DNA of 64,000 nt from positions 1 to 64,000 of the forward strand of contig DUNO01000068.1 of assembly GCA_012839295.1 (NCBI GenBank). Reading direction: 5' to 3'. Below the pieces are notes generated by a model. It ran no database searches, was not told where the DNA came from, and was given only the letters and a program-made list of their open reading frames with translations. This document shows, piece after piece, positions 35,534-43,181 of the stretch. Source of the stretch: Clostridiales bacterium. Lineage in GTDB: Bacteria; Bacillota; Clostridia; Lachnospirales; Lachnospiraceae. Within the stretch, counting starts at the first letter, position 1; each line of letters opens with the position of its first letter. The position numbers were made by a program, and so were the translations under genes.

Positions 35534-35603
35534 AGTTATGCCCATGCATTTACTACATAAATTGCCGCGAAAGTGCTTGCATGGATCCGGTCCCCCCCTT
35601 CGT
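35534..35603 (-). repeat. R2 leader repeat, copy a (upstream of the FlhB-like gene)
   Basis: The minus strand reads ACGAAGGGGGGGACCGGATC, then CATGCAAGCAC, and ends GCATGGGCATAACT next to the ATG. The CCATGC and GCATGG parts can pair. Copy b at 51142-51213 shares the block from ACGAAGG to CCATGC almost exactly. Confidence 0.8.
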
Positions 35604-35676
35604 CTGGCATTTTTATTTCAACCTTCCCGGCATGCTGCCGTAGGCAGCACAAACATAATCAGGCCATCTCCCGCTG

Positions 35677-36462
35677 TTATATGAAATTTGTAATAAAGCT
35701 CATTCTATGTATCGGGGTCGGCCCCAGCTTTTTAAGCGCCTCAATATGCTTTGCTGAGCCATAGCCTTTATTGCTTGCAAAGTCATAGCCGGGAAATACC
35801 CTGTCATATGCTATCATCATGCGGTCCCTTGTTACCTTCGCTAAAATACTGGCAGCCGCAATTGAAATGCTTTGGGCATCCCCCTTAATGATGGGCACCT
35901 GTTTTATGTCAACGCCTGGGATTGTTACTGCATCATTCAGCAATATATCCGGCTTGACGGACAGGTTTCCAATGGCCTTGCGCATTGCTTCATAGGTTGC
36001 CTGAAGGATGTTCATCTCATCAATCTGGTTCGGGGGAACGCTTCCAACGCCATAAGCAACCGCCTCCCGGATGATCTCATCATACAGCTCCTCCCTTTTC
36101 TTTTCCGACAGCTGCTTGGAATCATTTATGTACAGGATATTGCAGTCCTTTGGCAAAATGACGGCAGCCGCAACTACCGGGCCTGAAAAGGGACCCCTTC
36201 CTACCTCGTCAATTCCGCAGATGTACTGGTAATCACTGTACTTATTCTCATATTTTCTCATTTCGGCAAGGCGTTCCATCTCCTTTTGGAGTGTCCATAT
36301 CTTATTGCGGTATTGGTTGCAGATGGTAATCACCCCGCTTCTTTCATCCTCCTTGTATTTCGTGAGCAGGGAGGGGATATCTTCATCCTTTGCCTGCATG
36401 AATTCTAATTTTACTTCTGCAATTTTCTTTGGTGCAGCAGGTTCTTTTCTTTTTTCATCCAT
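35677..36462 (-). CDS. rnhB: Ribonuclease HII
   Basis: Removes ribonucleotides misinserted in DNA. The protein has 261 residues from the chosen start. An N-terminal extension of about 80 residues, as in Bacillus RNase HII, precedes the catalytic core with CGIDEVGRGPFSGPVVAAAV, NDSKQLSEKKRE, DAVTIPGV and FASNKGYGSAKHIEAL. AGGAG lies 8 bases before the ATG at 36462. It lies between rbgA and the FlhB-like gene. Confidence 0.95.
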   Translation of the reverse strand: MDEKRKEPAAPKKIAEVKLEFMQAKDEDIPSLLTKYKEDERSGVITICNQYRNKIWTLQKEMERLAEMRKYENKYSDYQYICGIDEVGRGPFSGPVVAAAVILPKDCNILYINDSKQLSEKKREELYDEIIREAVAYGVGSVPPNQIDEMNILQATYEAMRKAIGNLSVKPDILLNDAVTIPGVDIKQVPIIKGDAQSISIAAASILAKVTRDRMMIAYDRVFPGYDFASNKGYGSAKHIEALKKLGPTPIHRMSFITNFI

Positions 36463-36503
36463 TGTAGCTTCTCCTATCAGCTCTCCTGTCATATGGGACT
36501 GCC

Positions 36504-37415
36504 TTAAATCCTGGCATCAGCCTCTCCCGTTTGACTAATCTCCTTTTCCTCCGCCGGCATATCTGGAAATTCCAGCGTGATATTCCCCAGCTTCGTACTT
36601 CTAAAATCATCGATCAGGAAGGCTGCCGCACGGTCAATGTCCGGCATTCCGCCTTTTAGCAGGCAGGAACGCTTCACTGCAATTGCCTGCAACAATTCCA
36701 TAGCCTCCCTTTGGTCTTCCACTTTAGTTGTCTCCACTCCATAGCGGTTTATCAGGACCTGCGGATAATACTTGCCAAGGATCAGGATCAGCTCCAGGGC
36801 CATATTGGTGGTATCAATAATATTATCGTTGATGGAGCCGATCAATGCAAGCCTCAGCCCGACTAATTGATCCTCAAATTTTGGCCATAGGATACCCGGG
36901 GTATCCAGCAGCTCCGTAAATTTATTTAAACGGATCCATTGCTTTCCCTTCGTAACACCCGGCTTGTTGCCTGTTTTTGTGGAAGCCTTCCCCACAAAGC
37001 TATTGATGAAGGTGGACTTTCCCACATTCGGGATACCCACAATCATTGCCCGGACCGGTCTGTTTAGGATTCCCCTGCGCCTGTCCCGTTCGATTTTAGC
37101 CTGGCAGGCTTTATTTACTATTTCCTGAACCTGCTTTACGCCTGCCCCGCTTTTTGAATTTACAAGCGCAACGTAATAGCCACGGCTTTCAAAATACTCC
37201 TTCCAGGCATTGTTATATCTTTGGTCTGCCATATCGGATTTATTTAAAAGGATGACCCTTGATTTATTTTTTGCTAATGCATCAATATCAGGATTTTTAC
37301 TGGAATGGGGAATCCGTGCATCGACCAGCTCGATTACCACATCAATCAGCTTCATATCCTCCTGCATCATTTTTTTTGCTTTGGCCATATGGCCGGGGTA
37401 CCATTGAAAATGCAT
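36504..37415 (-). CDS. rbgA: Ribosome biogenesis GTPase RbgA (YlqF)
   Basis: Needed for late 50S assembly. The 303-residue protein shows the circularly permuted GTPase order: VELVDARIPHSSKNPD, the NKSD motif (G4), then GIPNVGKS (G1), NKPGVTKGKQW (G2) and DTPGILWPKF (G3), with a C-terminal RNA-binding domain. The N-terminal FQWYPGHMAKAKK is diagnostic. GGAG precedes the start; lepB lies 10 bp upstream. Confidence 0.97.
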   Translation of the reverse strand: MHFQWYPGHMAKAKKMMQEDMKLIDVVIELVDARIPHSSKNPDIDALAKNKSRVILLNKSDMADQRYNNAWKEYFESRGYYVALVNSKSGAGVKQVQEIVNKACQAKIERDRRRGILNRPVRAMIVGIPNVGKSTFINSFVGKASTKTGNKPGVTKGKQWIRLNKFTELLDTPGILWPKFEDQLVGLRLALIGSINDNIIDTTNMALELILILGKYYPQVLINRYGVETTKVEDQREAMELLQAIAVKRSCLLKGGMPDIDRAAAFLIDDFRSTKLGNITLEFPDMPAEEKEISQTGEADARI

Positions 37416-37425
37416 AATACTCTCC

Positions 37426-38061
37426 TTATTCCTCTTCCGGGAGAGGCTCCTCTTTCTTCAGATTCAGCTTATTAATAAAATTAAAGGGCTTTAGCCGTAT
37501 AAAGGCCTTTCCGATAATTTCTTCCCTGCGGATCGTCCCTACACTGGCGAATCTGCTGTCCTCGCTGTTGTTACGATTATCCCCAAGAACAAAATATTCA
37601 TTCTCCTCGAGGGTAATTTCCTCATCAGCCAGGCCGTAATTATTCATCACATCGGCATTGATGATGTCTTCCGTCACTTCCCCATTGATGTATATTTTGC
37701 CGTCTTCTATCTGAAGCTTCTCACCGGGCAGCCCGATAATCCGCTTAATGTCATAATAACTATGCTCCTTGCCGCTCTGCTTAAATACAACCACATCAAA
37801 CCGCCTCGGATCTGTGATACGGTAGGTCAGCTTATTTATGATGATCTCATCCCCGTCATTTAGGGTAGCCTCCATGGAAACTCCTACCATCGCTGTTTTT
37901 TCGAGGGCATAATATATGATGAAATATGCCAGGAAGATAACCGCTGCAATTTGAAGACCCCAAACCAATATTTCCTTCAGAACCTTTTTCCGAAAGGATC
38001 TCTTCCCTTCCTGATCAAAATCAAATTCCACTCTTTTCGCCAATTTCTTCCCTTCCTTCAT
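37426..38061 (-). CDS. lepB: Signal peptidase I
   Basis: Membrane serine protease that releases secreted proteins. The 211-residue protein has a cytoplasmic N-terminus, one membrane helix (about 31-50), catalytic S62 and catalytic K106 (YYDIKRIIGLPGE), then GDNRNNSEDSR. Around the serine the usual SMxPTL reads SMEATL, an unusual Pro to Ala change. The ATG at 38061 has no Shine-Dalgarno; a TTG six codons later (38043) has AGGAAGGG and could be the true start. Two alternative hairpins lie just upstream. Confidence 0.93.
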   Translation of the reverse strand: MKEGKKLAKRVEFDFDQEGKRSFRKKVLKEILVWGLQIAAVIFLAYFIIYYALEKTAMVGVSMEATLNDGDEIIINKLTYRITDPRRFDVVVFKQSGKEHSYYDIKRIIGLPGEKLQIEDGKIYINGEVTEDIINADVMNNYGLADEEITLEENEYFVLGDNRNNSEDSRFASVGTIRREEIIGKAFIRLKPFNFINKLNLKKEEPLPEEE

Positions 38062-38074
38062 CTTTTTGATCGAA

Positions 38075-38112
38075 GCAGCCTTTTATGGGAAATGAAAGGG
38101 CTGCTTCCCATA
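38075..38112 (-). promoter_or_regulatory. Two mutually exclusive hairpins before lepB
   Basis: TATGGGAA (38112-38105) pairs with TTCCCATA (38091-38084). The segment between them, GCAGCCCTTT (38104-38095), pairs with AAAGGCTGC (38083-38075). The 8-bp and 9-bp stems interleave with almost no loop, so a pseudoknot is unlikely and they should exclude each other. The second ends 13 nt before the lepB ATG. Confidence 0.6.
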
Positions 38113-38130
38113 GCCTAACAATTAACATGT

Positions 38131-38164
38131 TAAAAAAGGGACAATCGCTTAAGTATTGTCCCTT
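38131..38164 (-). terminator. Terminator after rplS
   Basis: A perfect 10-bp stem (AAGGGACAAT/ATTGTCCCTT) with a 9-nt loop, followed by TTTT on the minus strand, 7 bp after the stop. It probably lowers expression of lepB and later genes relative to rplS. Confidence 0.88.
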
Positions 38165-38171
38165 CGTTGTA

Positions 38172-38519
38172 CTATCTGATTACTTCTTTAACCTTAGCTC
38201 TCTTACCTACTCTGCCGCGTAAGTAGAACAGCTTAGCTCTTCTTACCTTACCGCGTCTTATGACTTCGATATTTTCAATACTAGGACTATGAAGCGGCCA
38301 AGTCTTTTCTACACCGATTCCGTTGGAATTCTTTCTAACGGTAAAGGTTTCCCTTGAGCCACCGTTCTGTCTTTTCAGTACGGTACCTTCAAATACCTGG
38401 ATTCTTTCACGGTTACCCTCTTTTACTTTAGCGTAAACCTTAACAGTATCGCCTACGTTAAAGCTTGTTACCTGAGCCTTTAACTGCTCAGCTTCAATAC
38501 TTCTAATAATATCGTTCAT
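38172..38519 (-). CDS. rplS: 50S ribosomal protein L19
   Basis: Ribosomal protein at the 30S/50S interface. The 115-residue protein has the family motifs [22 protein letters not shown] (split by family), [21 protein letters not shown] and the C-terminal [19 protein letters not shown]. The start at 38519 has GGAGG 7 bases upstream; six extra codons upstream are not supported. It has its own promoter and is followed by a strong terminator. Confidence 0.97.
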   Translation of the reverse strand: MNDIIRSIEAEQLKAQVTSFNVGDTVKVYAKVKEGNRERIQVFEGTVLKRQNGGSRETFTVRKNSNGIGVEKTWPLHSPSIENIEVIRRGKVRRAKLFYLRGRVGKRAKVKEVIR

Positions 38520-38607
38520 TTTGTGACCTCCATTCATATTTAGATGTTCTTGACACGACTCGGCAATTTACCATGCATCAGAGGACCATCCTATCTCACA
38601 ACAACTT

Positions 38608-38636
38608 ACTTTAACATAAGGTACCGTAGAATGCAA
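38608..38636 (-). promoter_or_regulatory. Candidate promoter and leader of rplS
   Basis: Minus strand TTGCAT (38636-38631), a 17-bp spacer and an extended -10, TGT-TAAAGT (core 38613-38608). The leader of about 80 nt includes a small hairpin (AGGATGGTCCT) and occupies the place where L19 leader motifs are found in other Firmicutes. I cannot confirm that motif by eye. Confidence 0.55.
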
Positions 38637-38649
38637 GTACTTTTTATAA

Positions 38650-39471
38650 TTAATAAACATCATAATTCTTTTGGAAAATAAGTTTTGTAAGGAACTCCCC
38701 TTCCTCCTCCGTCAAGTCAGCTTTTTCCAGAAGGTCAGGGCGGCGTTCATAGGTCCTTAGGATGGATTGCTCCCGCCTCCAGGCATCAATATTTGCATGG
38801 TGCCCGGACAAAAGCACCTCAGGTACCCTCTTTCCCATAAATACCTCAGGCCTTGTATATTGGGGATATTCTAATAAATTTCCATGCAGGGATTCGAACT
38901 CGGAGGATACTTCATTATTTAGTACCCCCGGTACCAATCTGGAAATGGCGTCGATCATGACCATGGCCGGAAGCTCTCCGCCGGTGAGGACATAGTCCCC
39001 GATGGATATATTATCGGTAACAATCATATCGAGGACACGTTCATCGATCCCCTCATAATGCCCGCACAGGAAGATCAGATCCTCCTCCTGGGCCAGCTCC
39101 CCGGCCAGGTTTTGGTTAAAGATACTGCCCTGGGGCGTTACGTAAATTACCCTGGGCTTTTTGTAAGAAGCATGCCCTTCTTCTGGAAGTCCATCTTCTC
39201 CAGCTTCTTTTTGGATTATATTTTCCTTTGAGATTTTTATGTGGTTAGCCAGATATCCATAAGCCTTGTAGACCGGTTCAGCCTGAATTACCATCCCGGC
39301 ACCTCCGCCGTAGGGATAGTCGTCCACCCGCTTGTGCTTATCCTCACTAAAATCCCTGATATTTACCGTATTAACTGAGATCAGTCCCTTATCGATGGCT
39401 CTTCCCGTGATACTTGTATTCAGTCCCTGCTGGATCATTTCCGGAAAGAGTGTCAGTACATGAAAATTCAT
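38650..39471 (-). CDS. trmD: tRNA (guanine-N1)-methyltransferase
   Basis: Makes m1G37 in tRNAs, which prevents +1 frameshifting; a knotted SPOUT enzyme. The protein has 273 residues. Motifs are [23 protein letters not shown], the AdoMet knot ([27 protein letters not shown]) and [10 protein letters not shown] segment of about 25 residues near 83-108 ([19 protein letters not shown] and following) is longer than usual. The start abuts an R1 repeat, with GGG 7 bases upstream. It lies between rimM and rplS. Confidence 0.96.
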   Translation of the reverse strand: MNFHVLTLFPEMIQQGLNTSITGRAIDKGLISVNTVNIRDFSEDKHKRVDDYPYGGGAGMVIQAEPVYKAYGYLANHIKISKENIIQKEAGEDGLPEEGHASYKKPRVIYVTPQGSIFNQNLAGELAQEEDLIFLCGHYEGIDERVLDMIVTDNISIGDYVLTGGELPAMVMIDAISRLVPGVLNNEVSSEFESLHGNLLEYPQYTRPEVFMGKRVPEVLLSGHHANIDAWRREQSILRTYERRPDLLEKADLTEEEGEFLTKLIFQKNYDVY

Positions 39472-39526
39472 AGTTATACCCGTGCCTTTCACCTTTGATG
39501 GCCTATTCAAAAAGTGAATAGGCCTT
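39472..39526 (-). repeat. R1 leader repeat, copy b (upstream of trmD)
   Basis: The cleanest R1 copy: a perfect 10-bp hairpin GGCCTATTCA/TGAATAGGCC (39524-39515 and 39509-39500), then ATCAAAGGTGAAAGGCACGG and GTATAACT directly before the trmD ATG. The GGG sits 7 bases from the start codon and is the only Shine-Dalgarno-like sequence there. Confidence 0.85.
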
Positions 39527-39531
39527 ATCTG

Positions 39532-40140
39532 CTATCTTAAGCCATTTAATAAATGTACTGTAATTTTTTTATGCTCAGCATCCACGTCCAGGATACATTC
39601 TTTAATAGAAGGAATTAACAGCTCTTTTCCCTCCCCTGTTTTAACGACATAGACATCATTCGCCCCAGTTGCAAGGATTTCAGCCAGGGAGCCCAGGGTT
39701 TCGCCCTCATCCGTGATTACCTCGGAACCAATCAGGTCATAGATGAAATACTCTCCCTCTTCCAGCTTGACCGCATTTTCCCTGTCCACAAGCAGATCCC
39801 TTCCGCGGTATTTTTCTGCATCATTAATATCGTCAATCCCTTTGAATTTTAAAATAACCATCTGCTTAAAGAATTTAACCCCCTCAATTTCTAAGGAAAG
39901 GAATTCATTTCCCTTTGGAATAAGTTCGTCTCCCTTGGGAATGGGTCCATTTTCTTTCAAAAGCCCATTTTCTTGTGACACAGGCCTCTTTCCCTGTGGA
40001 TGCAGATTTTTCCCTGTATCCAGGAATACGGTCTTTAATTCCTTAAAACGGTTTACATCATCCGTGGTCGGAAATACCTTTACCTCGCCCTTGATTCCAT
40101 GAGTGCTTGAAATCACTCCTACCCGCAAATAATTGTCCAT
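39532..40140 (-). CDS. rimM: 16S rRNA processing factor RimM
   Basis: Assists maturation of the 30S head with S19. The protein has 202 residues. The N-terminal beta-barrel ([20 protein letters not shown]) and the PRC-barrel C-terminal domain ([30 protein letters not shown]) are intact. Between them at about 38-72 sits a low-complexity insert with imperfect 7-residue repeats ([14 protein letters not shown]) absent from typical RimM proteins. The start is 40140 (TGGAG seven bases upstream). It lies between khpA and trmD. Confidence 0.93.
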   Translation of the reverse strand: MDNYLRVGVISSTHGIKGEVKVFPTTDDVNRFKELKTVFLDTGKNLHPQGKRPVSQENGLLKENGPIPKGDELIPKGNEFLSLEIEGVKFFKQMVILKFKGIDDINDAEKYRGRDLLVDRENAVKLEEGEYFIYDLIGSEVITDEGETLGSLAEILATGANDVYVVKTGEGKELLIPSIKECILDVDAEHKKITVHLLNGLR

Positions 40141-40227
40141 ACAAATCTCCATTCTGTAATCATGTTAAATCTATCTTCTCAGTCCTTACCCTGTTATATT
40201 CCATCCCTGTAAAAAACCCTTCCAGAT

Positions 40228-40294
40228 GAAAAAAGAAGCTCTCTACTATGCCATTAGGAAAATACATTCTCATGGGACATAACAGACAGCTTCC
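40228..40294 (-). terminator. Candidate terminator between khpA and rimM
   Basis: Minus strand GGAAGCT (to 40288) pairs with AGCTTC (40240-40235), followed directly by TTTTTT. The long loop can fold further (CCCATGAGAA/TTTTCCTAATGG). Just upstream, CTGCAAAG-TTTC-CTTTACAG (40320-40301) resembles the dyad of the ylxM promoter. Confidence 0.6.
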
Positions 40295-40330
40295 TTGATC
40301 CTGTAAAGGAAACTTTGCAGTTGCATTTAC

Positions 40331-40561
40331 TTATTGTAAAATCTCAACTATTACCTTTTTATCATCCTTTGTTGCGGCTGCTTTAACAACGGTACGAATG
40401 GATTTTGCAATACGGCCTTGTTTGCCGATTACTTTCCCCATATCCTCAGAAGCGACTTTTAATTCCACAACAATTGCCTTATCGGTTTCCTTTTCCGTAA
40501 CTACAACCTCATCGGGATGATCAACGAGTGATTTAGCGATTACTTCGACTAATTCCTTCAT
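40331..40561 (-). CDS. khpA: KH-domain RNA-binding protein KhpA
   Basis: Small RNA-binding protein (YlqC) that partners KhpB/Jag in Gram-positives. The 76-residue protein has a single KH domain with the GxxG-type loop IGKQGRIAKSIRTVVKAAA. I start it at 40561 because GGAGG lies 8 bases upstream; the ATG two codons earlier is too close. It lies directly after rpsP with a 15-21 bp gap, its standard position. Confidence 0.94.
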   Translation of the reverse strand: MKELVEVIAKSLVDHPDEVVVTEKETDKAIVVELKVASEDMGKVIGKQGRIAKSIRTVVKAAATKDDKKVIVEILQ

Positions 40562-40582
40562 TCTCATTACCTCCGATATTTA

Positions 40583-40825
40583 TTATAGAATACCAGCGTT
40601 CTTGAAGATTTTACCTACAGTATCTGTTGGCTGTGCACCATTTGCTAACCACTTCTTTGCAGCTTCTGCATTTACGTTGAAAGCACTCGGATCCTTAGTC
40701 GGATCATAGGTACCGATTTCCTCAATAAATCTACCATCTCTTGGTGTTCTGGAATCAGATACAACGATTCTATAGAAAGGAGCCTTTTTCTGTCCCATTC
40801 TCTTTAACCTAATCTTTACTGCCAT
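40583..40825 (-). CDS. rpsP: 30S ribosomal protein S16
   Basis: Small-subunit assembly protein. The 80-residue protein shows the family features [20 protein letters not shown] (N-terminal 20 residues), [21 protein letters not shown] and the C-terminal [17 protein letters not shown] lies 8 bases before the ATG. It follows ffh by about 150 bp and leads rpsP-khpA. I saw no clear terminator or promoter in the gap, which holds only AT-rich sequence. Confidence 0.97.
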   Translation of the reverse strand: MAVKIRLKRMGQKKAPFYRIVVSDSRTPRDGRFIEEIGTYDPTKDPSAFNVNAEAAKKWLANGAQPTDTVGKIFKNAGIL

Positions 40826-40976
40826 TTTAAATTCACCTCCTTAAATATTTAATACACATTTATTATTAAAAACAAGCAACCCTATCATTACATGCAAAAT
40901 TCTTTGCGGTAATTTTATTGGTTAACCTATTCTAATACCGAGTGACATGCTCCGGGGCTTTTGCGGTTTAGACCCT

Positions 40977-42329
40977 TTAAAATCCAAAGGGCATACGGAA
41001 TTTTCCCATGCCTCCGCGTTTTCCTTTACCGCCCATCATACCGGAAAATTGCTTCATCATTTTTTTCGATTGTTCAAATTGCTTCACCAGCGCATTTACC
41101 TCGCTGATATCCACACCGGCTCCGGCGGCAATCCTCTTCTTACGGGACGGATTTAAGATGTCCGGGTTGGAACGTTCCGCCTTTGTCATGGAATAAATGA
41201 TTGCCTCGGGCTTCGACAAAGCATCCTCATCAATTTCTACATCCTTAAGCTGCTTATTCATACCTGGCAGCATGCTGAGCATATCGCCTAAGCCGCCCAT
41301 CTTTTTCACCTGCTGCATCTGTTCCAGGAAATCGTTAAAGTCAAACTCAGCCTTTTTCAGCTTGCGTTCCATTTCCCTGGCCTTTGTTTCATCAAATTCA
41401 GCCTGCGCCTTATCAATTAAAGTCAGGATGTCTCCCATTCCAAGGATACGGGAGGCCATACGGTCCGGATAGAACTGCTCCAGGTCTGTCAGCTTCTCTC
41501 CCATACCTGCATATAATATGGGCCTTCCGGTCACGGCACGGATGGATAAGGCCGCACCACCCCTGGTATCGCCGTCCAGCTTTGTCAAAATGACACCGTC
41601 AATGGACAGCTTCTCATTAAACATCTCGGATACATTGACTGCATCCTGGCCTGTCATTGCATCAACCACCAAAATAGTCTGATGCACCGTAAGGTTATTC
41701 TTAATCTCCTGCAGCTCCTCCATCATCGCTTCATCGATATGGAGCCGTCCTGCAGTATCGAGGATTACTACGTTAAAGCTGTTTTTCTCAGCATGCTCCA
41801 GGGCTGCCTTTGCAATATTAAGGGGTTTATGCTTATCACCCATTGCAAATACTGGAACACCCTGCTTATCACCGTTGATTTTCAACTGGTCGATTGCCGC
41901 AGGCCTGTAGATGTCACAGGCTACCAGCAAAGGCCGTCTGCCCTTGGATTTTAGCTTGCCCGCCAGCTTTGCAACCGTGGTGGTCTTACCGGCACCTTGA
42001 AGGCCGCACATCATAACCAGGGTTATTTCATTGCTTGGCTTTAACTGGAGCTCGACAGTCTCCTCACCAAGTAATTTGACCATCTCTTCGTTAACAATCT
42101 TGATAACCATCTGGCCGGGAGTTAAGCTGTTAAGCACATCCTGTCCAACGGCACGCTCCTGGATTGTATTTATGAAATTTTTAACCACCTTGAAGTTAAC
42201 GTCGGCTTCCAACAATGCCATCTTAACTTCTTTTAACGCCACCTTAACATCAGCCTCGGAAAGTCTTCCCTTCCCTTTCAGGTTTTTGAATATGTTCTGC
42301 AGCTTATCGGATAAATTTTCAAATGCCAT
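40977..42329 (-). CDS. ffh: Signal recognition particle protein Ffh
   Basis: GTPase that binds signal sequences and SRP RNA and docks on FtsY. The 450-residue protein has an N domain, a G domain with GLQGAGKTT, DTAGRLHIDE and TKLDGDTRGGAALS, and a C-terminal Met-rich M domain (LEQMQQVKKMGGLGDMLSMLP, MMKQFSGMMGG). AAAGGAG precedes the start. It lies downstream of ylxM, as in most Firmicutes. Confidence 0.97.
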   Translation of the reverse strand: MAFENLSDKLQNIFKNLKGKGRLSEADVKVALKEVKMALLEADVNFKVVKNFINTIQERAVGQDVLNSLTPGQMVIKIVNEEMVKLLGEETVELQLKPSNEITLVMMCGLQGAGKTTTVAKLAGKLKSKGRRPLLVACDIYRPAAIDQLKINGDKQGVPVFAMGDKHKPLNIAKAALEHAEKNSFNVVILDTAGRLHIDEAMMEELQEIKNNLTVHQTILVVDAMTGQDAVNVSEMFNEKLSIDGVILTKLDGDTRGGAALSIRAVTGRPILYAGMGEKLTDLEQFYPDRMASRILGMGDILTLIDKAQAEFDETKAREMERKLKKAEFDFNDFLEQMQQVKKMGGLGDMLSMLPGMNKQLKDVEIDEDALSKPEAIIYSMTKAERSNPDILNPSRKKRIAAGAGVDISEVNALVKQFEQSKKMMKQFSGMMGGKGKRGGMGKFRMPFGF

Positions 42330-42429
42330 GTAAATCTCCTTTCCATCACCCGGGGTGATTTACCTCTTCCAGAAAAGGATCGCTGTCTTTTCTTAAATGA
42401 AATACTGTCACATTAATATCTATTAGAAT

Positions 42430-42540
42430 ACGTTCTTATTTGTAATTCCGTTAATATATCTTCTTTAATAATTGCTTTAATTGATGTCTTTAATTAAGGT
42501 GTTAATACATTTTCTTTATAATTCCTTTAATATGTCTTCT
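42430..42540 (-). repeat. Degenerate 25-bp tandem repeat at the ylxM 3' end
   Basis: On the minus strand the last ylxM codons (GAAGACATATTAAAGGAATT) are followed by three further units of 25-28 bp. They start GAAAATGTATTAA, GACATCAATTAAAG and GAAGATATATTAACGGAATT; the last is nearly the same as the first. The array fills most of the ylxM-ffh gap. Confidence 0.6.
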
Positions 42541-42917
42541 GCCAAGCTTGTAATAGTGCCCAGCTGCTTCCAAGTCATGGCCGTCTCCTCCGGGGCTTTA
42601 TCCCTTGAATTTGAGATATCCGCAACAATTTCTTTCATATGGGCCACTTTATCTTTGATGGTCTGGAACTTCTTCATCAAACCAAGCTTTGCCTCATAGC
42701 CCTTCAGCTCCAGGGTACAACGCCTCACAATATCGTAAACGCCCTGCCTGCTGATTCCCTGCTCCGTGGCTATTTCACTCAAGGATAAGTCGTTCAATAC
42801 ATAATCCTCAAAGATCCGCTTTTTATGATCGCTTAATAACTCACCATAGAAATCATATAAAATGGATTGTAATACAATTTCCTCCAGCTTATCAAGCTGT
42901 GCTTCGTTCTGCTTCAC
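42516..42917 (-). CDS. ylxM: SRP-associated helix-turn-helix protein YlxM
   Basis: UPF0122 protein that accompanies ffh in Gram-positives and modulates SRP. The 133-residue protein has a sigma-70 region-4-like helix-turn-helix: YVLNDLSLSEIATEQGISRQ, then GVYDIVRRC (about 30-60). The C-terminal helix has an extra polar stretch. The reading frame runs 17 codons further upstream, but those codons fall inside a perfect dyad over the promoter. I take GTG at 42917, with AGGTGG 8 bases upstream, as the start. Confidence 0.88.
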   Translation of the reverse strand: MKQNEAQLDKLEEIVLQSILYDFYGELLSDHKKRIFEDYVLNDLSLSEIATEQGISRQGVYDIVRRCTLELKGYEAKLGLMKKFQTIKDKVAHMKEIVADISNSRDKAPEETAMTWKQLGTITSLAEDILKEL

Positions 42918-42925
42918 AAAAACCA

Positions 42926-42956
42926 CCACCTGTAAAGGAATTTTCTTTACAGGTGG
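42926..42956. promoter_or_regulatory. Perfect 12-bp dyad over the ylxM-ffh transcription start
   Basis: CCACCTGTAAAG (42926-42937) and CTTTACAGGTGG (42945-42956) are exact inverted repeats with a 7-bp spacer. The -10 element (42963-42958) puts the start of transcription near 42951, inside the dyad, so a DNA operator is more likely than an RNA hairpin. On the minus strand the 3' arm also carries the AGGTGG ribosome-binding sequence. Confidence 0.75.
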
Positions 42957-42957
42957 T

Positions 42958-42986
42958 AGTATACCCAATTATATGAATCTTGTCAA
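42958..42986 (-). promoter_or_regulatory. Sigma-A promoter for ylxM-ffh
   Basis: Perfect -35 TTGACA (42986-42981), a 17-bp spacer and -10 TATACT (42963-42958), about 40 bp before the GTG start. Confidence 0.85.
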
Positions 42987-43004
42987 GCATAATCTTGATA
43001 TAAA

Positions 43005-43096
43005 GTTATGAGAAGTTGCACTTTACTTCTCATAAAAGGCGCCGCATTTGCGCCGTGCATCCCGATTATAGAAAGATGTACTTTCTTTTTATAATA
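43005..43096 (-). repeat. Multi-hairpin intergenic repeat, copy 2
   Basis: Same order as copy 1 at 1-118: hairpins around GAGAAGTT/ACTTCTC, GGCGC/GCGCC and GAAAG/CTTTC, with identical blocks CATAAAAGGCGC and TTTGCGCCGTGCA. The GTGTGCC hairpin of copy 1 is missing. It lies between the M56 protease gene and the ylxM promoter. Confidence 0.75.
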
Positions 43097-43097
43097 T

Positions 43098-43162
43098 GAA
43101 TGTCACTTTTATTGATACTAAGGTCAGGATTATTAATATAAAGGTCACCTTTCTATTGATAT
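43098..43162 (-). repeat. Degenerate tandem repeat after the M56 gene
   Basis: Three degenerate units of 20-23 bp built on AATGTCACTTTTATTGATA, AGGTCAGGATTATTAATA and AAGGTCACCTTTCTATTGAT fill the space between the hairpin repeat and the stop codon at 43182. Confidence 0.5.
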
Positions 43163-43181
43163 GGAAATCAATTTTCCTATC

